64,000 nt of DNA, taken from Streptomyces sp. MH60. Lineage in GTDB: Bacteria > Actinomycetota > Actinomycetes > Streptomycetales > Streptomycetaceae. Below the pieces are notes generated by a model, which was not told where the DNA came from, searched no databases, and saw only the letters and a list, made by a program, of their open reading frames with translations. A program made the position numbers and the translations under genes. This document shows positions 28,773 to 36,528 of this stretch, piece after piece (position 1 is the stretch's first letter; the number at the start of each line of letters is the position of its first letter). The DNA lies in the NCBI RefSeq assembly GCF_002939385.1, contig NZ_MULI01000011.1, positions 62,001 to 126,000 of the forward strand, read 5' to 3'.

Positions 28773-30191
28773 GTGCCGTCGATGCTCGATGCGGTCGTAG
28801 TGGGTGCGGGGCCGAACGGGCTGACCGCAGCCGTGGAGCTGGCCCGCCGCGGCTTCTCGGTCGCCGTGTTCGAGGCGCAGGGCACCGTGGGCGGCGGCGC
28901 GCGCACGGAGGAGCTGACCCTGCCCGGCTTCCGGCACGACCCGTGCTCGGCCGCGCACCCGCTCGGCATCAATTCCCCGGCCTTCCGGAACCTCCCCCTG
29001 GAGCGGTACGGCCTCGAGTGGCTGCACCCCGGCCTGCCCATGGCGCACCCCTTCCTCGACGGCTCGGCCGCCGTGCTGTCCCGCTCGGTCGGCGAGACGG
29101 CCGCGTCCTTCGGGCCGCGTGACGCCGGTGCGTACCGCAGGCTGGTCGAGCATTTCCTGCCCAGGTGGGACACCCTGGCCCGGGACTTCATGTCCCTGCC
29201 GCTCACCGCGCTGCCCCGCGACCCGGTCACCCTCGCCCGCTTCGGACTGGTCGGCCTGCCCCCGTCGACGTGGCTGATGCGCCGCTTCCGCGACGACCGC
29301 GTCAAGACCCTCTTCGCCGGGCTCGTCGCGCACGTCATGGCCCCGCTCGGCGGCTTCGCGACCGGCGCCGTAGGCCTGGTCTTCGCGCTGGCCGCGCACG
29401 CCCGCGGCTGGCCCGTGGCCCGCGGCGGCTCCCAGTCCATCTCCGACGCCCTGGCCGCCTACCTGAAGGACCTCGGCGGCACGGTGCACACCGACTACGA
29501 GGTCAAGCGCCTGGACGACCTGCCGCCGGCGCGGGCGTACGTCTTCGACACCTCGCCCACGGCCCTGGCGCGCATCGCCGGACTGGGCAACCACTACGCG
29601 AACTACCGGTACGGCCCGGGCGTCTTCAAGATCGACTACGCACTGGACGGCCCCGTCCCCTGGACGGCCGAGGCGCCGCGCAGCGCGGGCACCGTGCAGA
29701 TCGGCGCCGACAGCGCGGAGATCGGCGCCGCCCTGGACGCCGCCTCCGGCACCGACCGCGCCCCCGAGCGGCCGTTCCTCATCACCGTGCAGCCCAGCGT
29801 CGTCGACCCCGGCCGCGCCCCGGCGGGCCAGCACGTCTTCTGGGCGTACGGCCACGTCCCCAACGGCTGGACCGGCGACCTCACCGACGCCATAGAACGC
29901 CAACTGGAGCGCTTCGCCCCCGGTTTCCGCGACCGCGTCCTCGCCCGCGCCACCGCCGGCCCGCCCGAACTCGCCGTCCGCAACGCCAACTACGTCGGCG
30001 GCGACATCTCCTCCGGCGCGGTCTCCGGACTGCAACTCCTCCTGCGCCCCAAGCTCTCCCTGTTCCCGTACTCGACCCCGCACCCGGCCGTCTTCATCTG
30101 CTCGTCGGCCACCCCGCCGGGCCCCGGCGTCCACGGCATGTCGGGCCACAACGCGGCGAAGGCGGTCTGGCGGAGGCTGAGGCAGACATGA
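28773..30191 (+). CDS. FAD-dependent oxidoreductase, phytoene-desaturase/CrtI-like
   Basis: A 472-residue flavoprotein with the dinucleotide-binding motif [18 protein letters not shown] near the N-terminus, then [14 protein letters not shown], and a C-terminal [20 protein letters not shown] typical of the NAD(P)/FAD carotenoid-desaturase-like family. No carotenoid genes are nearby, so the substrate is unknown. GTG 28773 has AAGGGG 7 bases upstream; the ATG at 28782 is an alternative. Its stop overlaps the macro-domain start by ATGA, so the two are translationally coupled. Confidence 0.85.
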   Translation: MPSMLDAVVVGAGPNGLTAAVELARRGFSVAVFEAQGTVGGGARTEELTLPGFRHDPCSAAHPLGINSPAFRNLPLERYGLEWLHPGLPMAHPFLDGSAAVLSRSVGETAASFGPRDAGAYRRLVEHFLPRWDTLARDFMSLPLTALPRDPVTLARFGLVGLPPSTWLMRRFRDDRVKTLFAGLVAHVMAPLGGFATGAVGLVFALAAHARGWPVARGGSQSISDALAAYLKDLGGTVHTDYEVKRLDDLPPARAYVFDTSPTALARIAGLGNHYANYRYGPGVFKIDYALDGPVPWTAEAPRSAGTVQIGADSAEIGAALDAASGTDRAPERPFLITVQPSVVDPGRAPAGQHVFWAYGHVPNGWTGDLTDAIERQLERFAPGFRDRVLARATAGPPELAVRNANYVGGDISSGAVSGLQLLLRPKLSLFPYSTPHPAVFICSSATPPGPGVHGMSGHNAAKAVWRRLRQT

Positions 30192-30697
30192 CCGACATCA
30201 CCCTCGTCCAGGGCGACATCACCCGCGAGAGCGCCGACGCGATCGTCAACGCCGCCAACTCCTCCCTCCTCGGCGGAGTCGGCGTCGACGGCGCCATCCA
30301 CCGGCACGGCGGCCCCGCGATCCTGGCGGAGTGCCGCAGGCTGCGCGCGGGGCACTTCGGCAAGGGCCTGCCCACCGGCCGTGCGGTCGCCACCACCGCG
30401 GGCGAGCTGGACGCGCGCTGGGTGATCCACACCGTCGGCCCCGTGCACAGCGCCACCGAGGACCGCTCGGCCCTCCTCGCCTCCTGCTACCGCGAATCCC
30501 TGCGTGTCGCCGACGAGTTGGGCGCCCGCACCGTCGCCTTCCCGGCCATCTCCACCGGCGTCTACCACTGGCCGCTCGACGACGCGGCCCGCATCGCCGT
30601 GGAGACGGTACGGACCACCGGGACGTCGGTCACGGAGGTCCGCTTCGTCCTCTTCGACGACCGTGCGTACGAGGTGTTCGCGGCGCGGGTGGGCTGA
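30188..30697 (+). CDS. Macro-domain ADP-ribose hydrolase (YmdB/MacroD type)
   Basis: A 169-residue single macro domain that removes ADP-ribose from proteins or deacetylates O-acetyl-ADP-ribose. The MacroD signature is present: [31 protein letters not shown], and the phosphate loop [12 protein letters not shown]. It overlaps the upstream oxidoreductase by ATGA. A sirtuin, whose product is O-acetyl-ADP-ribose, lies at 46.9 kb, but the two are not in one operon. Confidence 0.92.
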   Translation: MTDITLVQGDITRESADAIVNAANSSLLGGVGVDGAIHRHGGPAILAECRRLRAGHFGKGLPTGRAVATTAGELDARWVIHTVGPVHSATEDRSALLASCYRESLRVADELGARTVAFPAISTGVYHWPLDDAARIAVETVRTTGTSVTEVRFVLFDDRAYEVFAARVG

Positions 30698-30703
30698 CCG
30701 CGG

Positions 30704-30725
30704 CCGGGGCCCCGTTTCGCCCCGG
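30704..30725. terminator. Bidirectional hairpin between convergent genes
   Basis: CCGGGGC (30704-30710) pairs with GCCCCGG (30719-30725) across an 8-base loop. It lies just after the macro-domain stop and just before the stop of the convergent small membrane gene, so it could terminate both. Confidence 0.5.
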
Positions 30726-30736
30726 GTGCCGAGGGC

Positions 30737-31084
30737 TCACCGGCGACACCGGGAGAACCCGGCGCCCCGGAAGCGGTCCCGTACCCGGGCGACTCCGACG
30801 GTCGGCGCGGCGACGGCGATCGCCGCTCCGCCGCCGATGGGCCACAGGGAGTCGACGACCATGCTTCTGCGCTGATCGGCCACGGTCGCCTCGCCCACCT
30901 GCTGCCCGTTGAGCGGCGTCCGGCAGTCGACCGCCTCGGACGGGGTGCGGTACGGCCCGATGGCGTACACGCCGAACGCGACCAGCGCCACGCCGACCGC
31001 GAGGGCGAGCAGCCACAGGAGGAAGGCCGCCGCCGTCGGCATCGGGCCGTCGACGGCGAGCACCACGCCCACGAACCCGCTCAC
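30737..31084 (-). CDS. Small membrane protein, unknown function
   Basis: A 115-residue protein. One or two hydrophobic segments fill residues 1-45 (including AAFLLWLLALAVGVALVAFG). A short loop with one Cys (EAVDCRTPLNG) follows, then another hydrophobic stretch (PIGGGAAIAVAAPTVGVA) and a basic tail. That pattern, YAIGPYRTPS followed by a C-containing loop, fits small streptomycete membrane proteins. No family is recognised. The GTG start has little ribosome-site support. It is divergent to nikA, but nothing links it to nickel. Confidence 0.5.
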   Translation of the reverse strand: MSGFVGVVLAVDGPMPTAAAFLLWLLALAVGVALVAFGVYAIGPYRTPSEAVDCRTPLNGQQVGEATVADQRRSMVVDSLWPIGGGAAIAVAAPTVGVARVRDRFRGAGFSRCRR

Positions 31085-31106
31085 GCAGATGATCGCCGCG
31101 TGACCC

Positions 31107-31135
31107 TTGACGCTTTATTGCAAGTGATGTGCAAT
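31107..31135 (+). promoter_or_regulatory. nik promoter with Nur-type box
   Basis: TTGACG (31107-31112) and TGCAAT (31130-31135) are spaced 17 bases apart. Between and over them lies TTGCAA-GTGAT-GTGCAA (31118-31134), matching the published S. coelicolor Nur box tTGCaa-N5-ttGCAA at 11 of 12 conserved positions. ATTGCA/TGCAAT form perfect inverted arms. Binding of Ni-loaded Nur, a Fur-family repressor, would cover the -10 and block the operon when nickel is sufficient. Confidence 0.8.
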
Positions 31136-31167
31136 AGCCACGCATCGACAACAAGCGTGGGGGAGAC

Positions 31168-32796
31168 ATGGCAGCCCGTCGGACCCGTTGGACCCGTCGG
31201 ACCGATCGGAAGCTTCCGATACGGAGTGCCGCCGCCGCGGTGGCGTTCGCCGCCGGTGCGACCGCCTGCTCCGCGCCCTCGGACGGAGAAAAGGACGGCG
31301 ACGCCGGGGCGGCCGAGTCCGTCGTGATCGGGGTCGCCTCGGAGCCGGACACCCTCAGTCCGCTGCTCGGCTACGGCAAGGACGGAAACTCCAAGATCTT
31401 CGACGGGCTGCTCGCCCGGGACGCCGACCTGAAGCTGAAGCCCGCGCTCGCCACCGCTCTGCCGAAGGTCACCGACGGCGGCCGGACCTACACGTACACC
31501 CTGCGCGACGGCGTGAAGTTCAGCGACGGCGAACCGCTGACGGCCGAGGACGTGGTCTACACCTACCGCACGGTCCTCGACGAGAAGACCAACAACACCG
31601 CCCGCAGCGAACTCGACGCCGTCGAGGCCGTCCGCGCCGGCGGGGACGACACCGTCGTCTTCACGCTCAAGTACCCCTACGCGGCCTTCGCCGCCCGCAC
31701 CGTCCTGCCCATCGTCCCCGAGCACATCGCGGGCGGACAGGACCCCAACACCGGCGACTTCAACCGCGAGCCGGTCGGCACCGGACCGTACGTGCTCACC
31801 AACTGGCGCAAGGGCGAGAAGCTCGGCTTCAAGGCCAACCCGCACTACTGGGGTCCCGAGCCCGCGGTGAAGTCCTTCACCATGGCCGTCATCGCCGACG
31901 ACAACGTACGCGCCACCCGGCTGCGCTCCGGCGACCTCGACGGCGCCGTCCTGCCGCCCAACCTCGCCGCCACCTTCGCGAAGGACGACGGCAGGCGGAC
32001 CTACCGGGCCAGGTCCTACGACTTCCGGGCCGTCACCCTGCCCACCTCCGGCAAGGTCACCGGTGACCGCGCGATCCGCAGGGCCCTGGACGCCGCCGTG
32101 GACCGGCAGGCCATGGTCGACCAGATCCTCGACGGCGCGGGCCGGCCGGCGTACGGACCGCTGCCCGTCGACGACCCCTGGTACGAGCGCGGCATCGAGC
32201 GCCCCCACGACCTCGCCGCGGCCGAGCGCATCCTGGACGAGGCCGGCTGGAAGCCCGGCTCCGGCGGCATCCGCGCCAAGGACGGACAGCGCGCCTCCTT
32301 CACCCTCTACTACCCCTCCGGCGACAAGGTCCGCCAGGACCACGCGCTCGCCTACGCCTCCGACGCCAAGAAGGCCGGCATCGAGGTGAGGGTCGAGGGC
32401 GCCGCCTGGGAGGTCATCGAGCCGCGGATGAAGTCCGACGCGGTCCTCGCGGGCTTCGGCAGCGTCGGCGACCCCGACTTCGGCCTCTACACCCTGCTGC
32501 ACTCCGCACTCGCCGGCGACGGCTTCAACAACATGGCCCACTACGACAGTCCGGCCGTGGACGAGGCGCTCGACACCGGGCGCCGCAGCCAGGACCCGGA
32601 GGTGCGCGCCGCCGCCTACGAGAAGGTCCAGCAGGCCCTCGTGGCGGACCCCGGCTACACCTTCCTCACCCACATCGACCACCTCTACGTCCTCGCCGAC
32701 CGCTGGGCCCGGCTGACCACCCAACTGGAGCCGCACGAGCACGGCTTCGCCAGCGGGCCCTGGTGGAACATCCAGGACTGGCGGCCGAAGAAGTGA
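31168..32796 (+). CDS. nikA: Nickel ABC transporter substrate-binding lipoprotein
   Basis: A 542-residue SBP_bac_5 (peptide/nickel) binding protein. The signal peptide has a twin-arginine-like basic start and a Cys at 34 (GATACSAP, a weak lipobox), so it is likely anchored outside the membrane. Family landmarks: SEPDTLSPLLGYGKDG, TYTYTLRDGVKFSDGEPLTA, EPVGTGPYVLTNWRKGEKL and a C-terminal YDSPAVDEALD. The nickel assignment rests on the Nur box and the five-gene organisation, since the fold also binds peptides. GGGGGAG precedes the ATG. Its stop overlaps nikB by GTGA. Confidence 0.83.
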   Translation: MAARRTRWTRRTDRKLPIRSAAAAVAFAAGATACSAPSDGEKDGDAGAAESVVIGVASEPDTLSPLLGYGKDGNSKIFDGLLARDADLKLKPALATALPKVTDGGRTYTYTLRDGVKFSDGEPLTAEDVVYTYRTVLDEKTNNTARSELDAVEAVRAGGDDTVVFTLKYPYAAFAARTVLPIVPEHIAGGQDPNTGDFNREPVGTGPYVLTNWRKGEKLGFKANPHYWGPEPAVKSFTMAVIADDNVRATRLRSGDLDGAVLPPNLAATFAKDDGRRTYRARSYDFRAVTLPTSGKVTGDRAIRRALDAAVDRQAMVDQILDGAGRPAYGPLPVDDPWYERGIERPHDLAAAERILDEAGWKPGSGGIRAKDGQRASFTLYYPSGDKVRQDHALAYASDAKKAGIEVRVEGAAWEVIEPRMKSDAVLAGFGSVGDPDFGLYTLLHSALAGDGFNNMAHYDSPAVDEALDTGRRSQDPEVRAAAYEKVQQALVADPGYTFLTHIDHLYVLADRWARLTTQLEPHEHGFASGPWWNIQDWRPKK

Positions 32797-33797
32797 TCCG
32801 ACCGGCCCGACGGCTGCCGTGGGGCGCGATGGCACGGCTGGCGGGGCGGCGCGCGCTGTTCGCCGTCCCCGTCGTCCTCGTCGTCACCTTCGGCGTGTTC
32901 GCGATCGCCGCCGCCTCGCCCTTCGACCCGGTCAAGGCGTACGCCGGCACCGCCGCGCTCGGCGCCGACCAGGAGACCCTGGACCGGCTGCGGGAGAACC
33001 TCGCTGTGGACGAGTCCTTCGTCGGCCGCTGGTGGCACTGGCTGACCTCCGCGCTCACCGGCGACCTCGGCCACTCCAGCGTGCTGCGCCAGCCGGTGAC
33101 ACAGGTGATCGGGGAACGGCTCGTCTGGTCCGCGCTGCTGTGCGCCGTCGCCTTCGCCGTCGCCGTGACCCTCGGCACGCTCCTCGGCGTGCTGGCCGCC
33201 CGCCGGCCGGGCTCGATGCTCGACCGGGCGGTCACCTCCCTCGCGTACACCCTGGAGGCCGCGCCGGTCTTCTGGATCGCGCTGCTCGCCGTGTGGCTGT
33301 TCGCCCTCCAGTGGGACGTGCTGCCCGCCGGCGGTCTGACCGACATCGCCGGCGAACAGGTCACCCCGGGGCAGGTCGCCGGTCACCTCGTGCTGCCCGC
33401 CGGTGTGCTCGCCGTCTCCCAACTGCCCTGGTTCACCCTCTACGTGCGCCAGGGCGTCGCCGACGCCCTGGCGGAGGACCCGGTGCGCGGGGCGCGGGCC
33501 CGCGGGCTGGGGGAGGGCACCGTCCTGCTCGGACACGCCCTGCGCTCGGGGCTGCTGCCCGTGCTCACGCTGATCGGCTCCCGCGTTCCCGAACTCATCA
33601 CCGGCGCCCTGCTGGTGGAGAGCGTCTTCAGCTGGCCGGGCATCGCCGCCGCCACCGTCGAGGCCGCCACGGCCGTCGACTTCCCGCTGCTCGCCGCCCT
33701 GACCACCCTCGCCGCCGCCGCCGTACTCGCCGGGAACCTGCTGGCCGACCTGCTCTACGGACTCTTCGACCCGAGGGTGAAACTCAGTGAGATGTGA
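32793..33797 (+). CDS. nikB: Nickel ABC transporter permease
   Basis: A 334-residue inner-membrane permease of the DppB/OppB/NikB type with about six hydrophobic segments. The EAA-type loop ADALAEDPVRGARARGLGEG for ATPase contact lies near residue 230. The N-terminal segment FDPVKAYAGTAALGADQETL and the ALTGDLGHSS element are characteristic. The GTG start overlaps the nikA stop. Confidence 0.85.
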   Translation: MIRPARRLPWGAMARLAGRRALFAVPVVLVVTFGVFAIAAASPFDPVKAYAGTAALGADQETLDRLRENLAVDESFVGRWWHWLTSALTGDLGHSSVLRQPVTQVIGERLVWSALLCAVAFAVAVTLGTLLGVLAARRPGSMLDRAVTSLAYTLEAAPVFWIALLAVWLFALQWDVLPAGGLTDIAGEQVTPGQVAGHLVLPAGVLAVSQLPWFTLYVRQGVADALAEDPVRGARARGLGEGTVLLGHALRSGLLPVLTLIGSRVPELITGALLVESVFSWPGIAAATVEAATAVDFPLLAALTTLAAAAVLAGNLLADLLYGLFDPRVKLSEM

Positions 33798-34690
33798 GGG
33801 TCATGACTGACGTCGCCGCCGAGAAGACCGGCACCCCATGGCGCTCCCGGGGCGGCGAGGGCCGCTCCACCCGCACCCTGCGCCTGCGCACCTCCGCCGT
33901 GCTGCTGACCGCGACCGTGCTCGCCGTGCTGCTCGTGCCGCCGCTGGTGCGGCTCGACCAGCAGGCCGTCGACCTGGCCGCCAAGCTGGAGGCTCCCGGC
34001 TGGGCCCACCCGTTCGGCACCGACGACGTCGGCCGCGACCTGCTGCTGCGCTGCGTGTACGGCCTGCGCGTCTCGCTGCTCGTCGGAGTGGCGGCCGCGC
34101 TCACCGCGACGGTCGTCGGCACCGCCGTGGGCGCCGCCGCCGGTGCGCTCGGCGGCTGGGTCGACCGGGGCGTCATGCGGGTCGTCGACGCCTTCTCCTC
34201 CGTGCCCCACCTGCTGCTGGGCATCTTCGTCGTCGCGATGTTCCGGCCCGGCGTCTGGCCGGTGGTCGCCTCCGTCGCGCTCACCCACTGGCTGTCCACC
34301 GCGCGCATCGTCCGCGCCGAGGTGCTGTCCCTGCGTGCCCGTCCGCACATCGACGCGGCCGTCTCCGGCGGCGCGTCCCGGTGGCGGGTGACGGTGCGGC
34401 ACCTGCTGCCGGGCGTGCTGCCGCAGGCCGCGCTGGCCGCCGTACTGATGGTGCCGCACGCCATGTGGCACGAGTCGGCGCTGTCGTTCCTCGGCCTCGG
34501 GCTGCCCACCCACACCGCGAGCCTCGGCAACCTGGTCCAGGAGGCCCGGGGTTCGCTGCTCGCCGGACAGTGGTGGCCGACGCTCTTCCCCGGCCTGTTC
34601 ATCATCGTGCCCACCCTCGCCGTCGCCGGTCTCGCGGGCGCCTGGCGGGAGCGGCTCAACCCCCGTCGCCGATCGGAGCTGATGCTGTGA
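33794..34690 (+). CDS. nikC: Nickel ABC transporter permease
   Basis: A 298-residue DppC/NikC-type permease with the family segment GWAHPFGTDDVGRDLLLR and the EAA-like loop AAVSGGASRWRVTVRHLLPG. It then has HESALSFLGLGLPTHTASLG near the C-terminus. The GTG at 33794 overlaps the nikB stop; an ATG at 33803 (MTDVAAEK) is an alternative. It pairs with NikB to form the channel. Confidence 0.85.
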   Translation: MRVMTDVAAEKTGTPWRSRGGEGRSTRTLRLRTSAVLLTATVLAVLLVPPLVRLDQQAVDLAAKLEAPGWAHPFGTDDVGRDLLLRCVYGLRVSLLVGVAAALTATVVGTAVGAAAGALGGWVDRGVMRVVDAFSSVPHLLLGIFVVAMFRPGVWPVVASVALTHWLSTARIVRAEVLSLRARPHIDAAVSGGASRWRVTVRHLLPGVLPQAALAAVLMVPHAMWHESALSFLGLGLPTHTASLGNLVQEARGSLLAGQWWPTLFPGLFIIVPTLAVAGLAGAWRERLNPRRRSELML

Positions 34691-35691
34691 CCGAGCGAGC
34701 CCCCGTGCTGTCGGTACGCGGTCTGTCGGTGCGCTTCCTGATGCCGGGCGGGCGCCGGGTCGCCGCCGTCACCGACGCCCACTTCGACGTGCCGGCCGGG
34801 GAGTGCCTGGCCCTGATCGGTGAGAGCGGCTGCGGCAAGTCCGTCCTCGCCTCCGCCCTGCTCGGACTGCTGCCCGGCAACGCGCAGACCGCGGGCCGCG
34901 CGCTCCTCGGCGACCTGGACCTGCTCGCCGCCGACGAGCGGACCCTCGCCCGCACGGTCCGGGGCCGGCTGATCGGCCTCGTCCCGCAGAGCCCGGCCGC
35001 CCACCTCACCCCGGTCCGCACCGTCCGGGCGCACCTGGAGGAGACGGTCGCACAACTCACCGGGACCCGCGGCGGCCGCAGGGCCCTGCGCGCGGCCGCG
35101 GAGGCCGCCGCCGAGCGCGCCGCGTTCCCGCCGGACCACCTCGACCACCACCCGCACGAACTCTCCGGCGGCCTCGCCCAGCGCGCCGCCACCGCCCTCG
35201 CCCTGGTCGGCGACGCGCCCCTGCTGCTCGCCGACGAGCCGACCACCGGGCTCGACCGGGACCTGGTGGACCGCACGGCCGACGAACTGCGGCGGCATGT
35301 CGACCAGGCCGAGGGCGGGGGCGCCCGGCCCGACGGCGGCCGCGCTCTGCTGATGATCACCCACGACCTGGCCGCCGCCGAGCGCATCGCCGACCGCGTC
35401 GCCGTGATGTACGCCGGCCGCATCGTCGAACTCGCCGACGCCACCGCGTTCTTCGGCACCCCCGGCCCACGCCACCCCTACAGCCGCGGCCTGCTCGACG
35501 CGCTGCCCGACCGTGCCTTCGCCCCCATCCCCGGCCTGCCGCCGGAACTCGGCGCCCTGCCCGACGGCTGCGCCTTCGCCGCCCGCTGCGACCGGGCGAC
35601 CGACGCCTGCGCCGCCCTGCCCCCGCTGCGCGGACAGGTGGCCTGCCACCACCCGCACGCCGTCCTCACGGAGGCCGCCGACCGTGCTTGA
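34687..35691 (+). CDS. nikD: Nickel ABC transporter ATP-binding protein
   Basis: A 334-residue ABC ATPase: Walker A GESGCGKS, Q-loop VPQSPAAHLTP, a signature varying from the consensus as LSGGLAQRAATAL, Walker B LLLADEPTTGLD, and switch His in MITHDL. A C-terminal oligopeptide/dipeptide-transporter domain has four Cys (GCAFAARCDRATDAC, VACHHP). It starts at GTG overlapping nikC by GTGA. It works as a heterodimer with NikE. Confidence 0.87.
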   Translation: MTERAPVLSVRGLSVRFLMPGGRRVAAVTDAHFDVPAGECLALIGESGCGKSVLASALLGLLPGNAQTAGRALLGDLDLLAADERTLARTVRGRLIGLVPQSPAAHLTPVRTVRAHLEETVAQLTGTRGGRRALRAAAEAAAERAAFPPDHLDHHPHELSGGLAQRAATALALVGDAPLLLADEPTTGLDRDLVDRTADELRRHVDQAEGGGARPDGGRALLMITHDLAAAERIADRVAVMYAGRIVELADATAFFGTPGPRHPYSRGLLDALPDRAFAPIPGLPPELGALPDGCAFAARCDRATDACAALPPLRGQVACHHPHAVLTEAADRA

Positions 35692-36385
35692 ACTGCGCAC
35701 CGTCACCGCCGGGTACGGCCGGAACACGCCTGTGTTCCGGGACGTCTCCCTGTCCGTCGCGCCGGGGGAGGCGGTCGGGCTGCTCGGCCCCAGCGGCTGC
35801 GGCAAGTCCACCCTCGCCCGCGTCGCGGCCCTGCTGCACCGGCCCGACGCCGGGACACTCCTCCTGGACGGCACCCCCGTTCGGCACTGGCGGCACCGCG
35901 CCCCGCGGGAACGGCGCACCGCCTTCGGCGTCGTCTTCCAGCAGGCCCGCCTCTCCGCGGACCCCCGGCTCGCCCTGGCCGACCTGATCGCCGAACCGCT
36001 GCGCGCCACCGGCCGACGGGACGGGGCCGCCGACCGGGTCGCCGAACTGGCCGCCACCGTGGGGCTGACCGCCGACCTGCTGACCAGACGGCCGCACGAG
36101 GTCAGCGACGGCCAGTTGCAGCGCGCCTGCCTCGCCCGGGCCCTGGTGCTGCGCCCGCGCTGGCTGGTGTGCGACGAGATGACGGCGATGCTCGACGCCT
36201 CGACCACGGCCGCCCTGGTCCGGGTCGTGGAGGACTACCGAGCCGCGACCGGAGCGGGACTGCTGGCCGTCGGCCACGACCGCGTCCTGCTGGACCGCTG
36301 GTGCGAGCGCACCGTCGACTGGGCGACCCTGACGACCCCGAACCCGGACACGTCCACCAGGAACGAACAAAGTCCGACGGGGTAA
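35684..36385 (+). CDS. nikE: Nickel ABC transporter ATP-binding protein
   Basis: A 233-residue ABC ATPase: Walker A GPSGCGKST, Q-loop VVFQQARLSADPR, divergent signature EVSDGQLQRACLARAL, Walker B WLVCDEMTAMLD, and H-loop AVGHDR. It lacks the C-terminal extension of NikD, as expected for the NikE-type partner. It overlaps nikD by 8 bases, with GGAGG about 9 bases before the GTG. Last gene of the operon. Confidence 0.87.
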   Translation: MLELRTVTAGYGRNTPVFRDVSLSVAPGEAVGLLGPSGCGKSTLARVAALLHRPDAGTLLLDGTPVRHWRHRAPRERRTAFGVVFQQARLSADPRLALADLIAEPLRATGRRDGAADRVAELAATVGLTADLLTRRPHEVSDGQLQRACLARALVLRPRWLVCDEMTAMLDASTTAALVRVVEDYRAATGAGLLAVGHDRVLLDRWCERTVDWATLTTPNPDTSTRNEQSPTG

Positions 36386-36414
36386 TTGATTCGGTTGTGT
36401 TCGGGTTCTAGGGT
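36386..36414 (+). promoter_or_regulatory. Promoter of the beta-galactosidase gene
   Basis: TTGATT (36386-36391) and TAGGGT (36409-36414) are 17 bases apart, one of the best sigma-70-like promoters in the window, and begin right after the nikE stop. The ~108-base leader contains GCAGTTG (36446-36452) paired with CAACTGC (36469-36475), a possible regulatory hairpin. Confidence 0.6.
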
Positions 36415-36528
36415 GACCCGTGACTCAGTAGTCGCCGCGTCACCGGCAGTTGTGATCCGCCCCCATGGCAACTGCTCTCACAGCACCGTGCGTTGAGCCG
36501 CCCCCGAAGCCCACGGAAGGCCACGGTC

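Noticed and set aside
31168..36385. Five-gene ABC operon as an oligopeptide/dipeptide transporter
   Set aside because: Protein families overlap, but the Nur-type box over the promoter and the NikD/NikE-like pair favour nickel.
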